From NCBI RefSeq assembly GCF_002979475.1, contig NZ_PCOY01000026.1:1-53220 (forward strand): 53,220 nt of DNA. The letters are read 5' to 3'. The stretch is from Microbacterium sp. MYb62 (lineage in GTDB: Bacteria > Actinomycetota > Actinomycetes > Actinomycetales > Microbacteriaceae). Positions 16,573 to 25,018 of the stretch are shown here, one piece after another (the stretch's first letter is position 1; the number at the start of each line of letters is the position of its first letter). Under the pieces are notes generated by a model that was not told where the DNA came from, made no database searches, and worked only from the letters and a program-made list of their open reading frames with translations. The position numbers and the translations under genes are program-made.

Positions 16573-16678
16573 CGGTACGTAGCTTCGCATTCACGGCTCC
16601 CGGCCGAGACGGGAATGCGAACGCTACGCCAACTTCCCCGGCAGCTTCACCGCTCCGGGACAGGCTAAGGAGCACGAC

Positions 16679-17047
16679 ATGAGCAGCATCAGCTTCAGCA
16701 CCGCAGCGGTCATCCCGGCACCGGCTCGCCCGGCGACGAGACTCCGGTTGACGGCGCGAGGCCGGGCTGTGCTGCTCGCGATCGCCTCGGTGCCGCTGGC
16801 GATCGGCATCGCTTTCGCCGCACTCAGCGGTGGCAATGCCATCGCCTCCGGTGCCGACGCGGCGGCGGTGAGCGTCGAGACGGTGACGGTCATGCCCGGT
16901 GACACGCTCTGGTCGATCGCGACCGGCGTGGCCCCCGAGGCCGACCCGCGCGACGTCATCGGCGAGATCAGCCGGATGAACCTGCTGCGCGGCGGCGAGC
17001 TCCAGATCGGCCAGGAACTCGCGATTCCCGCGCAGTACTCGAACTGA
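16679..17047 (+). CDS. LysM domain membrane protein, likely SOS-induced division inhibitor
   Basis: 122 residues: one membrane anchor (about residues 28-50), then one LysM domain (about 68-117; VTVMPGDTLWSIATGVAP to IGQELAIPAQ) that binds peptidoglycan outside the cell. AAGGAG is placed well before the ATG. A short LysM protein divergent from lexA is the arrangement of yneA in Bacillus and Rv2719c in mycobacteria, both induced by DNA damage and blocking division. The same role is inferred here from size, domain order and the candidate LexA boxes; sequence identity was not measured. Confidence 0.75.
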   Translation: MSSISFSTAAVIPAPARPATRLRLTARGRAVLLAIASVPLAIGIAFAALSGGNAIASGADAAAVSVETVTVMPGDTLWSIATGVAPEADPRDVIGEISRMNLLRGGELQIGQELAIPAQYSN

Positions 17048-17124
17048 GCACGGGTCGGCAGGGAGGCAGCCACGACAGGCGAGCCGGGCACGGCAACTTT
17101 GCGTCATCCGCTCAGTGCGCGGCT

Positions 17125-17130
17125 TAGCAT
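17125..17130 (+). promoter_or_regulatory. -10 element of the his operon (leaderless)
   Basis: TAGCAT, seven bases before the GTG of hisC. The upstream ATG at 17129 lies inside this hexamer and so cannot be the start of the main transcript. Confidence 0.5.
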
Positions 17131-17137
17131 GGGAAGG

Positions 17138-18223
17138 GTGACCCTCTCCCTCAACGACCTCCCGCTACGTGACGATCTCCGCGGACTCACTCCCTACGGA
17201 GCACCGCAGGCGCCCCTCCCCATCGCGCTCAACGTCAACGAGAACACCCATCCGATCCCGGATGCGGTGGCGAGTGACATCCTCGATGACATCGCGGTGG
17301 CGATCCGCGACGTCAACCGATACCCCGACCGGGAGTTCACGACTCTCCGGGAGGGGTTCGCAGAGTACCTGGGTCACGGTCTCTCGCCGGAGCAGATCTG
17401 GGCGGGCAACGGCTCCAACGAGGTGCTTCAGCACATCATGCAGGCCTTCGCAGGGCCCGGGCGGACCGTCTTCGGGTTCTCGCCGACGTACTCGATGTAC
17501 CCGTTGATCGCTCAGGGGACCGGAGCCCGGTGGATCGCCGGGACGAGACAGCCCGACTACACGATCACTCCGGAGGAGGCCGCGGAGCAGGTGCGCGACG
17601 CCGACCCCGACGTGATCATTCTGTGTTCGCCCAACAATCCGACGGGCACGCCGCTGGGTCTCGACGTCATCGAAGCCGTCTACGAGGCGTCGCGCGGCAT
17701 CGTGATCGTCGACGAGGCCTATCAGGAGTTCGCGCCCCGGGATGCGGTCTCGGCGCTGACTCTGCTCGAGGGGCGTCCGCGGCTCGCCATCTCCCGCACG
17801 ATGAGCAAGGCCTTCGCCTTCGCCGGAGCCCGGGTCGGCTATCTCGCGGCGGACCCGGCGTTCGTCGACGCGCTGCGGCTCGTCCGTCTGCCCTATCACC
17901 TGAGCACGCTCACGCAGGCCGCGGCGGTCGCGGCGCTGCGCAACGCCGACGTGATGCTCGGCATGGTCGAGGAGATCGTCGAGCAGCGTGATCGGATCAC
18001 CGCGACGCTCGAGGCGCTGGGCTACACCCCCCACGAGTCGTGGTCGAACTTCGTGCTGTTCGGCGGGGTGACCGATCCTCGCGCGACCTGGCAGCAGCTG
18101 TACGACCGCGGGGTTCTGGTGCGCGACGTCGGCATCCCCGGACACCTCAGGGTGAGCGCGGGGACCGAGGCCGAGACCACCGCGTTCCTCGACGCCCTGG
18201 CCTCGATAGGATCGGCTTCATGA
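17138..18223 (+). CDS. hisC: Histidinol-phosphate aminotransferase
   Basis: 361 residues. PLP enzyme converting imidazole acetol phosphate to histidinol phosphate in histidine synthesis. I chose GTG at 17138 (VTLSLNDLPLRDDLRG), seven bases after a TAGCAT -10. The PLP lysine is in SRTMSKAFAFAGARVGYL and the aspartate in IVDEAYQEF; the nucleotide-like N-terminus LNVNENTHP fits the family. First gene of a hisC-hisB-hisH unit; hisB starts inside its end. Confidence 0.95.
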   Translation: MTLSLNDLPLRDDLRGLTPYGAPQAPLPIALNVNENTHPIPDAVASDILDDIAVAIRDVNRYPDREFTTLREGFAEYLGHGLSPEQIWAGNGSNEVLQHIMQAFAGPGRTVFGFSPTYSMYPLIAQGTGARWIAGTRQPDYTITPEEAAEQVRDADPDVIILCSPNNPTGTPLGLDVIEAVYEASRGIVIVDEAYQEFAPRDAVSALTLLEGRPRLAISRTMSKAFAFAGARVGYLAADPAFVDALRLVRLPYHLSTLTQAAAVAALRNADVMLGMVEEIVEQRDRITATLEALGYTPHESWSNFVLFGGVTDPRATWQQLYDRGVLVRDVGIPGHLRVSAGTEAETTAFLDALASIGSAS

Positions 18224-18837
18224 GCACCCCCGCACTGACCCCGCGCACCGCGAGCCGCGTGCGCAGCACGTCGGAGTCCACCGTCGAGCTCGAGCTGAAC
18301 CTCGACGGCACCGGTGCGAGCCGCATCGACACCTCGGTGCCGTTCTTCGACCACATGCTCACCGCGTTCGCGAAGCACTCGTTGACCGACCTCACCGTGC
18401 GCGCGTCCGGTGACACGCACATCGACGCGCACCACACGGTCGAAGACGTCTCCATCGTCCTCGGCCAGGCGATCCTCGAGGCGCTCGGCGACAAGTCGGG
18501 CATCTCCCGCTACGGTGATGCCCTCGTGCCGCTCGACGAGGCGCTCGCTCAGGCCGTCGTCGACATCTCCGGCCGCCCCTATCTCGTGCACACGGGTGAG
18601 CCCGAGGGCTTCGAGCACCACCTCATCGGCGGGCACTTCACCGGTTCGCTGGTGCGTCACTCCTTCGAGGCCATCACCTTCAATGCCGCCCTCACCGTGC
18701 ACGTGCGCGTCCTCGGCGGGCGCGACCCGCACCACATCGCCGAGGCGGAGTACAAGGCGTTCGCCCGTGCGTTCCGCGAGGCCAAGGCCCTGGACCCGCT
18801 CGTCGACGGCATCCCCTCCACCAAGGGCGCGCTGTGA
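18220..18837 (+). CDS. hisB: Imidazoleglycerol-phosphate dehydratase
   Basis: 205 residues, monofunctional. Manganese-binding histidine/glutamate clusters are visible: PFFDHMLTAFAKHS, DTHIDAHHTVEDV, and DPHHIAEAEYKAFARA. The ATG overlaps the hisC stop (ATGA), and in addition TAGGAT at 18207-18212 stands seven bases upstream, so a second leaderless transcript may start inside hisC. The stop overlaps hisH (GTGA). Confidence 0.96.
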   Translation: MSTPALTPRTASRVRSTSESTVELELNLDGTGASRIDTSVPFFDHMLTAFAKHSLTDLTVRASGDTHIDAHHTVEDVSIVLGQAILEALGDKSGISRYGDALVPLDEALAQAVVDISGRPYLVHTGEPEGFEHHLIGGHFTGSLVRHSFEAITFNAALTVHVRVLGGRDPHHIAEAEYKAFARAFREAKALDPLVDGIPSTKGAL

Positions 18838-19469
18838 GCGCAGCGCCCCGCGTCGCGGTCTTCGACTACGAGTCCGGCAACGTCCACTCGGCCGTCAAGG
18901 CGTTGGTCGCGGCCGGTGCGGATGCCGTGCTGACGCGCGACCGCGCCACGGCGCTCGAGGCCGACGGGCTCGTCGTCCCCGGTGTGGGCGCATTCCAGGC
19001 CGTCCGCGACGCGCTGCATGCACACGGAGGGGATGAGATCATCGATCGCCGCCTGGCCGGCGGGCGCCCGGTGCTCGGAATCTGCGTCGGCATGCAGGTG
19101 CTGTTCGAACACGGCGTCGAGCGCGGACACGACACCGCCGGCCTCGGCGAGTGGCCGGGAGCGGTCACCGAACTCAACGCCCCTGTCCTGCCGCATATGG
19201 GCTGGAACACGGTCGAGCCGGGCGCGGACAGCATCCTGTTCCGAGGCATCGAACAGGAGCGCTTCTACTTCGTGCACTCTTACGCCGCGCAGTCCTGGGA
19301 GCTCGACGTCATCCCGCCGTTCCCCGAGCCGGTCCTCACCTGGACGACGTACGGCGACCCCTTCCTCGCCGCCGTCGAGAACGGCCCGCTCTCGGCAACC
19401 CAGTTCCACCCGGAGAAGTCCGGCGAGGCGGGCATCCGGCTGCTGCGCAACTGGGTCGAGAGCCTCTGA
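18834..19469 (+). CDS. hisH: Imidazole glycerol phosphate synthase, glutamine amidotransferase subunit
   Basis: 211 residues. It supplies ammonia from glutamine to HisF, which is not in this window. The nucleophile cysteine is in LGICVGMQVLFE, the histidine and glutamate in TQFHPEKSGEAG, and the N-terminus VAVFDYESGNVHS fits the class I amidotransferase fold. It starts at GTG overlapping the hisB stop. A short hairpin followed by a T-rich run comes after the stop. Confidence 0.95.
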   Translation: MSAAPRVAVFDYESGNVHSAVKALVAAGADAVLTRDRATALEADGLVVPGVGAFQAVRDALHAHGGDEIIDRRLAGGRPVLGICVGMQVLFEHGVERGHDTAGLGEWPGAVTELNAPVLPHMGWNTVEPGADSILFRGIEQERFYFVHSYAAQSWELDVIPPFPEPVLTWTTYGDPFLAAVENGPLSATQFHPEKSGEAGIRLLRNWVESL

Positions 19470-19470
19470 C

Positions 19471-19498
19471 GACGCCGGGAGGCGTCATCCGTTTTGTT
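19471..19498 (+). terminator. Possible terminator between hisH and hisA
   Basis: GACGCC, GGGA loop, GGCGTC (19471-19486), then a run containing GTTTTGTT. The stem is only six bases, so termination may be partial. Confidence 0.5.
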
Positions 19499-19522
19499 CC
19501 CCGCCCTCCGGCGGACTACCCT
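19494..19522 (+). promoter_or_regulatory. Promoter for hisA
   Basis: TTGTTC (19494-19499), 17-base spacer, TACCCT (19517-19522), about 50 bases before the hisA ATG. Together with the preceding hairpin it suggests hisA is transcribed separately from hisCBH. Confidence 0.45.
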
Positions 19523-19572
19523 CGGTTCTCGTGCCCGCACCGGGCCGGAGAGCTTCCCGATCCAAGGAATCC

Positions 19573-20319
19573 ATGAACGACTTCGCGCAGTCCCCCTCGC
19601 TCACGCTCCTCCCCGCGGTCGACGTCGCCGGGGGGAAGGCCGTCCGTCTGACCCAGGGTGAGGCCGGCACCGAGACGAGCTACGGCGATCCACTGGATGC
19701 CGCGGGGGAGTGGGCCGCGCAGGGTGCGAAGTGGATCCACCTCGTGGACCTCGACGCCGCTTTCGGTCGCGGCAGCAACGGTCCGATCCTGCGCAAGGTC
19801 ATCAAGCAGTTCAAGGGTGTCAACATCGAGCTCTCCGGGGGCATCCGCGACGATGCGACTTTGGAGGCTGCGCTGGAGAGCGGCGCCACCCGGATCAACC
19901 TCGGCACGGCGGCGCTGGAGAACCCGGAGTGGGCGGCTGATGTGATCGGCCGTTACGGCGAAGCGATCGCGGTCGGCCTCGACGTCCGCGGCACGACTCT
20001 CGCGGCGCGCGGATGGACGAAGGAGGGTGGGGACCTCTGGGAGGTCCTCGAACGCCTCGAAGACGCCGGCTGCAGCCGCTACGTCGTCACCGACGTCACG
20101 AAAGACGGCACTCTTCGGGGGCCGAACCTCGAACTGCTGCGCGAGGTGACCTCGCGCACACCGAAGCCGGTCGTCGCGTCCGGCGGGATCTCGAGCCTGG
20201 ACGACATCTCCGCACTCCGCGAGCTCGTGCCGCTCGGCGTCGAAGGCGCGATCGTCGGCAAGGCACTCTACGCCGGTGCGTTCACGCTGGCTGAGGCTCT
20301 GGATGTCGCCGGAGACTGA
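19573..20319 (+). CDS. priA: Phosphoribosyl isomerase (HisA/PriA)
   Basis: 248 residues, a (beta/alpha)8 barrel with LLPAVDVAGGKAVRLTQGE at the N-terminus and the second catalytic Asp in VVTDVTKDGTLRGPNLELL. In actinobacteria this enzyme (PriA) commonly catalyses both the HisA step and the TrpF step of tryptophan synthesis; the dual role is known for relatives and inferred here. AAGGAATCC precedes the ATG, so this gene has a normal leader. Confidence 0.93.
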   Translation: MNDFAQSPSLTLLPAVDVAGGKAVRLTQGEAGTETSYGDPLDAAGEWAAQGAKWIHLVDLDAAFGRGSNGPILRKVIKQFKGVNIELSGGIRDDATLEAALESGATRINLGTAALENPEWAADVIGRYGEAIAVGLDVRGTTLAARGWTKEGGDLWEVLERLEDAGCSRYVVTDVTKDGTLRGPNLELLREVTSRTPKPVVASGGISSLDDISALRELVPLGVEGAIVGKALYAGAFTLAEALDVAGD

Positions 20320-21100
20320 CGCTCACGCCTGCGGGCCCGAGCCGCACAACCACGGCGACTCCGCCGGCGTCCCCTGGGAGGGGCGCAGCTTCGAGTCGAA
20401 CCCGCATGCGGCGGACGACGGCTCCGCCGACCCCGCCCTGCTTGCCGCGCTGCTCCGGTTCCGCGCGGGCGACGGCAGTCAGGTCGAGGTCATCGACGCC
20501 TTTCGCGCCGCTCGGGTGCTGATCTCCCTCATCGCCGAGAAAGGCGAGGAGGGCATCGCGCCGAGTGGCCTCGCCGTCGACAAGACGCAGGAGCTGTCGA
20601 TCGTGACGGTGGCCGCGCCGGACGGGCGTCGCGTACAGCCCGTCTTCTCGTCGGTCGAGGCTATGCAGAAGTGGGATCCCACCGCTCGGCCGATTCCCGT
20701 CGAGGCTCTTCGGGCGGCACTGGCGGCGTCGGCGGACGACACCGACCTCATCGTGCTCGATCCGACCTCCGACACCGAGTTCGTCATCCGCCGCCCCGCC
20801 GTCTGGGCGATCGCCCAGGAGCAGCGCTGGGAGCCGAGCTTCTTGTCGACGGAGGTGTTCACCGCCCTCCAGGAGAGCGTCGCGCATGAGCTGGCCGTGA
20901 TCGACGTGGCAGTTGCCTCAGGCGACCCCGACGCACGCCTGCGCGGCCCGGAGCTGATCGTGATCCTCGAGCTCGTCGACGGTCTGGAGCGTGAGGTGCT
21001 CGACGCCGTGCTCTCGCGTCTCGCCCAGCGCTGGGCATCCGACGACCGCATCGCCGTCCTCGCGGACTCCCTGACGGTGAAGCTTCGCCGCAGTCTCTGA
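20303..21100 (+). CDS. SseB family protein
   Basis: 265 residues from an ATG that lies inside the last codons of hisA; an in-frame ATG at 20276 is also possible. Seen: a central SseB-like module (PALLAALLRFRAGDGSQVEVIDAFRAARVLISLIA, then VFSSVEAMQKWDPTARPIP) and a helical C-terminal part ending in SLTVKLRRSL. In actinobacteria SseB genes often follow hisA/priA; molecular role not established. Confidence 0.8.
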   Translation: MSPETDAHACGPEPHNHGDSAGVPWEGRSFESNPHAADDGSADPALLAALLRFRAGDGSQVEVIDAFRAARVLISLIAEKGEEGIAPSGLAVDKTQELSIVTVAAPDGRRVQPVFSSVEAMQKWDPTARPIPVEALRAALAASADDTDLIVLDPTSDTEFVIRRPAVWAIAQEQRWEPSFLSTEVFTALQESVAHELAVIDVAVASGDPDARLRGPELIVILELVDGLEREVLDAVLSRLAQRWASDDRIAVLADSLTVKLRRSL

Positions 21101-21121
21101 CGGGTTCGCTACGATCGGGCC

Positions 21122-21535
21122 ATGTCCCGCCGTCAGCTGCGCGCCCTCGCCGTCGTCGCGCTCCTCGGAGGCGTCGCGACCGGGACGACGGGCTGTTACA
21201 CCGCGTGTCCGGCCATCGCGTACTTCAGCGCGGTGACCCTCGACGTGAGCGCGTTCCCGGACGTCGCGGCCCTCCAGTTCTGCGTGGAGGCGAAATGCTC
21301 ACCAGCACCGGGCGAAGATGCGACCTCCGCGGCCAATCTGTATGCGGCGACGCCTCAAGACGACGGTACGTGGAGCCTGGCGTTCGACATGGCCACGCCG
21401 GACACCGTCGAGATCCGTCTCTTCGACGCGCAGGGAACCCTCATCCACGAGTCCGAAGAGTCGATCGCCTGGACCCGCACCGGAGGCGCCTGCCCTGGCC
21501 CCTCGACCGCAGAACCCCTAGTCCTCACACCTTGA
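21122..21535 (+). CDS. Small predicted lipoprotein of unknown function
   Basis: 137 residues. The basic N-terminus, hydrophobic core and GTTGC at residues 21-25 form a lipobox, so Cys25 is the likely lipidated residue. Five further cysteines could form disulfides outside the cell. A beta-rich domain follows (TPDTVEIRLFDAQGTLIHES). I do not recognise the family. TACGAT at 21110-21115 lies six bases before the ATG, a leaderless start. Confidence 0.65.
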   Translation: MSRRQLRALAVVALLGGVATGTTGCYTACPAIAYFSAVTLDVSAFPDVAALQFCVEAKCSPAPGEDATSAANLYAATPQDDGTWSLAFDMATPDTVEIRLFDAQGTLIHESEESIAWTRTGGACPGPSTAEPLVLTP

Positions 21536-21587
21536 CGACGAATCCCATACTCCGACTTCCGCCGTCATGGTGAGGTGAAGGGCGCAG

Positions 21588-21663
21588 TGATGCCGCCCGA
21601 GTGAGCATCGGGAGGGGCCCGCGAAGCGGGAGGGAACCCGCTCTGCGAGCGAAGGCGGCATCA
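21588..21663. repeat. Structured palindromic element between convergent genes
   Basis: TGATGCCGCC (21588-21597) pairs perfectly with GGCGGCATCA (21654-21663), one more pair flanking. Inside are two competing hairpins that share GCGGG: CCCGC-GAA-GCGGG (21618-21630), and AGCGGG with CCCGCT. No T-run follows. It could be a terminator for both convergent genes, a structured RNA, or a dispersed repeat; no other copy was seen in this window. Confidence 0.5.
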
Positions 21664-21681
21664 CCGCGACCGCCCCACGTA

Positions 21682-22080
21682 CTACGTGACCGGGCCGGTC
21701 CATTTCTCGCCCGGTCCCTTGCCGATGGGGTCGGGGATCGTCGATGCCTCGCGGAACGCCAGCTGCAGCGAACGGAGCCCGTCGCGCAGCGACCGCGCGT
21801 GCATGTCGCTGATCTCGGGGGCGCCGGCGGTGATGAGTCCGGCCAGGGCGTTGATGAGCTTTCGTGCCTCGTCGAGGTCGATCTGCGCGGCGGCCTCTGG
21901 ATCGTCGGCGAGACCGAGCTTGACGGCTGCGGCGCTCATGAGGTGCACGGCAGCGGTGGTGATCACCTCGACGGCGGGGACGTCGGCGATGTCTCGGGTG
22001 GCCGACGATGCGGCTTCCTCCTGACGTGCCCAGCGCTCTTCGCGCTCGCGTGCAGCCTCGTCCGATGCCTGGTTCGTCAC
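21682..22080 (-). CDS. DUF1844 domain protein
   Basis: 132 residues, start at GTG 22080 (VTNQASDEAAREREERW) preceded by AAGG. It has a charged N-terminal helix, then the DUF1844 core (VPAVEVITTAAVHLMSAAAVKLGLADD to DLDEARKLINALAGLI) and a C-terminus ending KWTGPVT. In actinobacteria this gene stands next to infC, as here where it is divergent from it. Function unknown. Confidence 0.82.
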   Translation of the reverse strand: MTNQASDEAAREREERWARQEEAASSATRDIADVPAVEVITTAAVHLMSAAAVKLGLADDPEAAAQIDLDEARKLINALAGLITAGAPEISDMHARSLRDGLRSLQLAFREASTIPDPIGKGPGEKWTGPVT

Positions 22081-22097
22081 TTCGCCTTGCTTTCTGT

Positions 22098-22335
22098 TAG
22101 ACTTTGGCGGGCTTCGGAGCGTCATGCTCCGGATCGAAAGAGGATTCACTTCCCACCCGCGCTTGCCGTTCAAGGCTACCGGGTCTTGCACTCCACCGGC
22201 TCCGTTCCCCGAACGGACCCGGCAGGAAGGGTGCGGAGCCGGCGTCTGAATGCCGGTGGGCGGGGACGATTCCGATTTCGCCCGTGATGCAGACAGCGTC
22301 ACGGTGGCCGAATCACATCGTCTAAGGAGTTCCGC
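22098..22335 (+). promoter_or_regulatory. Promoter and structured leader of infC-rpmI-rplT
   Basis: TAGACT at 22098-22103 is a likely -10; a message would carry about 225 bases before infC. Stems seen: CGGAGC/GCTCCG (22115-22131); a nine-base stem CCGGCTCCG/CGGAGCCGG (22196-22204 with 22234-22242) that competes with CCGTTC/GAACGG (22202-22216) and with CCGGC/GCCGG (22239-22256); and CCGTGA/TCACGG (22282-22304) shortly before the ribosome-binding site. Leaders that sense ribosomal protein L20 or IF3 are known in other bacteria; here the mechanism is open. Confidence 0.6.
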
Positions 22336-22962
<627 letters not shown>

Positions 22963-23034
22963 CTCCGCCCCCAGAACTCCCGCACCGCGGGTTGACACCG
23001 TCGCCTGAGAAGGCGCCATACGAAGGAAGAGAAG

Positions 23035-23229
23035 ATGCCGAAGCAGAAGACCCACTCGGGTGCTAAGAAGCGCTTCAAGATCACCGGCAGCGGAAAGCTG
23101 AAGAAGCAGCAGGCCGGAATGCGCCACAACCTCGAGCACAAGTCGAGCCGTCGTACCCGTCGTCTGAACCAGGACCAGGTGCTGTCGAAGGCTGACACCA
23201 AGGTCGCGAAGAAGCTTCTCGGTCGCTGA
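23035..23229 (+). CDS. rpmI: 50S ribosomal protein L35
   Basis: 64 residues, complete: MPKQKTHSGAKKRFKITGSG, then an Arg/Lys-rich body. AAGGAAGAGAAG precedes the ATG. Standard second gene of the infC-rpmI-rplT operon. Confidence 0.97.
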   Translation: MPKQKTHSGAKKRFKITGSGKLKKQQAGMRHNLEHKSSRRTRRLNQDQVLSKADTKVAKKLLGR

Positions 23230-23263
23230 CGCGCGCCGAACGCACGAATAGGAACACAGGAAA

Positions 23264-23650
23264 ATGGCAAGAGTCAAGCGGGCAGTAAACGCCCACAAGA
23301 AGCGCCGGGTCATCCTCGAGCGCGCCTCCGGTTACCGCGGACAGCGTTCGCGCCTCTACAGGAAGGCCAAGGAGCAGGTCATCCACTCCCTGGTCTACTC
23401 GTACCGGGACCGCCGCAAGCGCAAGGGTGACTTCCGTCGCCTGTGGATCCAGCGCATCAACGCTGCGGCTCGCCAGAACGGCATGACGTACAACCGCTTC
23501 ATCCAGGGCCTCGGCCTCGCGGGTGTCACGGTCGACCGTCGTATGCTCGCCGACCTCGCGGTCAACGACGCCGCCACGTTCACGTCGCTGGTCGAGACGG
23601 CGAAGAAGGCTCTGCCCTCCGACGTCAACGCACCGAAGTCGGCTGCGTAA
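23264..23650 (+). CDS. rplT: 50S ribosomal protein L20
   Basis: 128 residues. Starts MARVKRAVNAHKKRRVILE, with the long basic N-terminal arm that binds 23S rRNA and the conserved RKRKGDFRRLWIQRINAAAR. In some bacteria L20 represses its own operon through the leader RNA; a long leader is present here, but a link is only inference. A hairpin terminator follows the stop. Confidence 0.97.
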   Translation: MARVKRAVNAHKKRRVILERASGYRGQRSRLYRKAKEQVIHSLVYSYRDRRKRKGDFRRLWIQRINAAARQNGMTYNRFIQGLGLAGVTVDRRMLADLAVNDAATFTSLVETAKKALPSDVNAPKSAA

Positions 23651-23658
23651 GCACCTCT

Positions 23659-24111
23659 TCACACAGGGCGCTCTCCTCCGGGAGGGCGCCCTGTGGCGTT
23701 TCTGCGTGCGGCGCCGGCGGACGCGAGAGCGACGGCGTGATCGATGAGGAATGCCGCCGTCACCGCCGTGGCGTACACGACGATGTCCCGCAGGTCGAAG
23801 CCGGATCCGAGAACCAGTTCGATCGGGGGGAAGGCCGCCGCCCATTCGCGGGGGAGGCCGGTCATCTGCAGCAGCTCGATGCCGGTGCAGATCGCGAACG
23901 CGACGGCGGCGACCGCCGCACGGGAGCATCGTGGCACGATGACTGCCACCAGCAGGTAGACGAGCACGGCGTAGAGGGCGTCGCCGGCGATGTCCCCGAT
24001 CGTGCCGGGGAGTCCGCGATGCACGACCAGCCCGACACCGATGGTCACGACGGCCAGGACCGAGAGGACGACCCGGCGACGAGGAGTCTTCGCCGCGGCA
24101 TCGTTCGTCAT
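23659..24111 (-). CDS. DUF2809 membrane protein
   Basis: 150 residues with about four hydrophobic segments. Family features: HRGLPGTIGDIAGDALYAVLVYLLVA, an internal TGIELLQMTGLPREW, and GSGFDLRDIVVYATAV. Function unknown. TAAGGT (24118-24123 on the minus strand) stands six bases before the ATG, a leaderless start. Its C-terminal codons are made of the rplT terminator, so the tail (RPPGGERPV) is probably not conserved. Confidence 0.75.
   Translation of the reverse strand: MTNDAAAKTPRRRVVLSVLAVVTIGVGLVVHRGLPGTIGDIAGDALYAVLVYLLVAVIVPRCSRAAVAAVAFAICTGIELLQMTGLPREWAAAFPPIELVLGSGFDLRDIVVYATAVTAAFLIDHAVALASAGAARRNATGRPPGGERPV
23662..23695. terminator. Terminator after rplT, inside the convergent DUF2809 gene
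   Basis: CACAGGGCGC and GGCGCCCTGTG form the outer part of a 15-pair stem (one G-T pair) with a TCC loop, followed by GCGTTTCT. It overlaps the last codons of the convergent gene on the minus strand. Confidence 0.8.
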
Positions 24112-24168
24112 GCAGGCACCTTATCCCCATGGTGCGGGAACCACCCGCGCGTTCCCTAGACTGTGATC

Positions 24169-24981
24169 GTGCTGGAGAACCCCCGTTCGCCCCGAGTCCG
24201 TGCCGTCGCCAAGCTGACCAAGCGCAGTGCGCGAACCGAGACGGGCCTGTTCCTTCTGGAAGGGCCGCAGTCCGTGCGCGAGGCGCTCACCTACCGTCCC
24301 GAGGCGATCGTCGAACTGTTCGCCACCCCGAACGGCTGGGAGAAGCACCCCGACATCCGCGCCAAAGCCGCGGAGGCCGACATCGACGTCGAGTACGTGA
24401 CCGAGTACGTCCTCAATGCGATGGCCGACACGGTCACCCCGCAGGGTCTGGTCGCCGTGGTCCAGCAGACGCCGACGTCGGTGCGCGACATCTTCGATGC
24501 GGCCCCCCGTCTGGTGGCGATCTGTGAGGAGGTGCGAGACCCGGGGAATCTGGGGACGATCATCCGCGCGGCGGACGCGGCGGGCGCCGACGCCGTCGTG
24601 CTGACCGGACGCACTGTCGACCCGTACAACCCGAAGGTCGTGCGGGCCACGACGGGCTCGTTGTTCCACCTCCCCGTCTCGGTCGGGGGAGACCTCGCCG
24701 ACGTGGTGAAGCGTGCCCACGCCGCAGGCCTGCGTATCCTCGCGGCCGACGTGAAGGGCGACGACCTGTTGGAGGCACGCGCGGAGGGAGTGCTCGCGGA
24801 GCCGACCGGATGGCTCTTCGGCAACGAAGCGCGCGGGCTCGAAGACGATGCTCTCGCTCTCGCCGATCAGGTGCTGAGGCTTCCGATCTTCGGGAAGGCC
24901 GAGTCCCTGAACCTGGCGACCGCTGCCAGCGTGTGCCTCTACGAGAGCGCCTTCGCGCAGCGGGCGACGTCTCTCGGCTGA
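24169..24981 (+). CDS. TrmH/SpoU family RNA 2'-O-methyltransferase
   Basis: 270 residues from GTG 24169, six bases after TAGACT (24157-24162); an in-frame GTG at 24163 would leave no spacer. N-terminal substrate-binding domain (TGLFLLEGPQSVREAL), then the SPOUT fold with the knotted C-terminal motif NEARGLEDDALALADQVLRLPIFGKAESLNLATAASVCLYE. It methylates a ribose in rRNA or tRNA; the exact target is not readable. Adjacent to infC-rpmI-rplT as in many actinobacteria. Confidence 0.9.
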   Translation: MLENPRSPRVRAVAKLTKRSARTETGLFLLEGPQSVREALTYRPEAIVELFATPNGWEKHPDIRAKAAEADIDVEYVTEYVLNAMADTVTPQGLVAVVQQTPTSVRDIFDAAPRLVAICEEVRDPGNLGTIIRAADAAGADAVVLTGRTVDPYNPKVVRATTGSLFHLPVSVGGDLADVVKRAHAAGLRILAADVKGDDLLEARAEGVLAEPTGWLFGNEARGLEDDALALADQVLRLPIFGKAESLNLATAASVCLYESAFAQRATSLG

Positions 24982-25018
24982 GTTCTCCAGCCGACGAAGG
25001 AAGCAGGAAGCGGAGTCG

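Noticed and set aside
17099..17137. Upstream starts of hisC at 17099 and 17129
   Set aside because: The second lies inside the TAGCAT -10 hexamer and the first is upstream of it; the conserved protein begins at the GTG at 17138.
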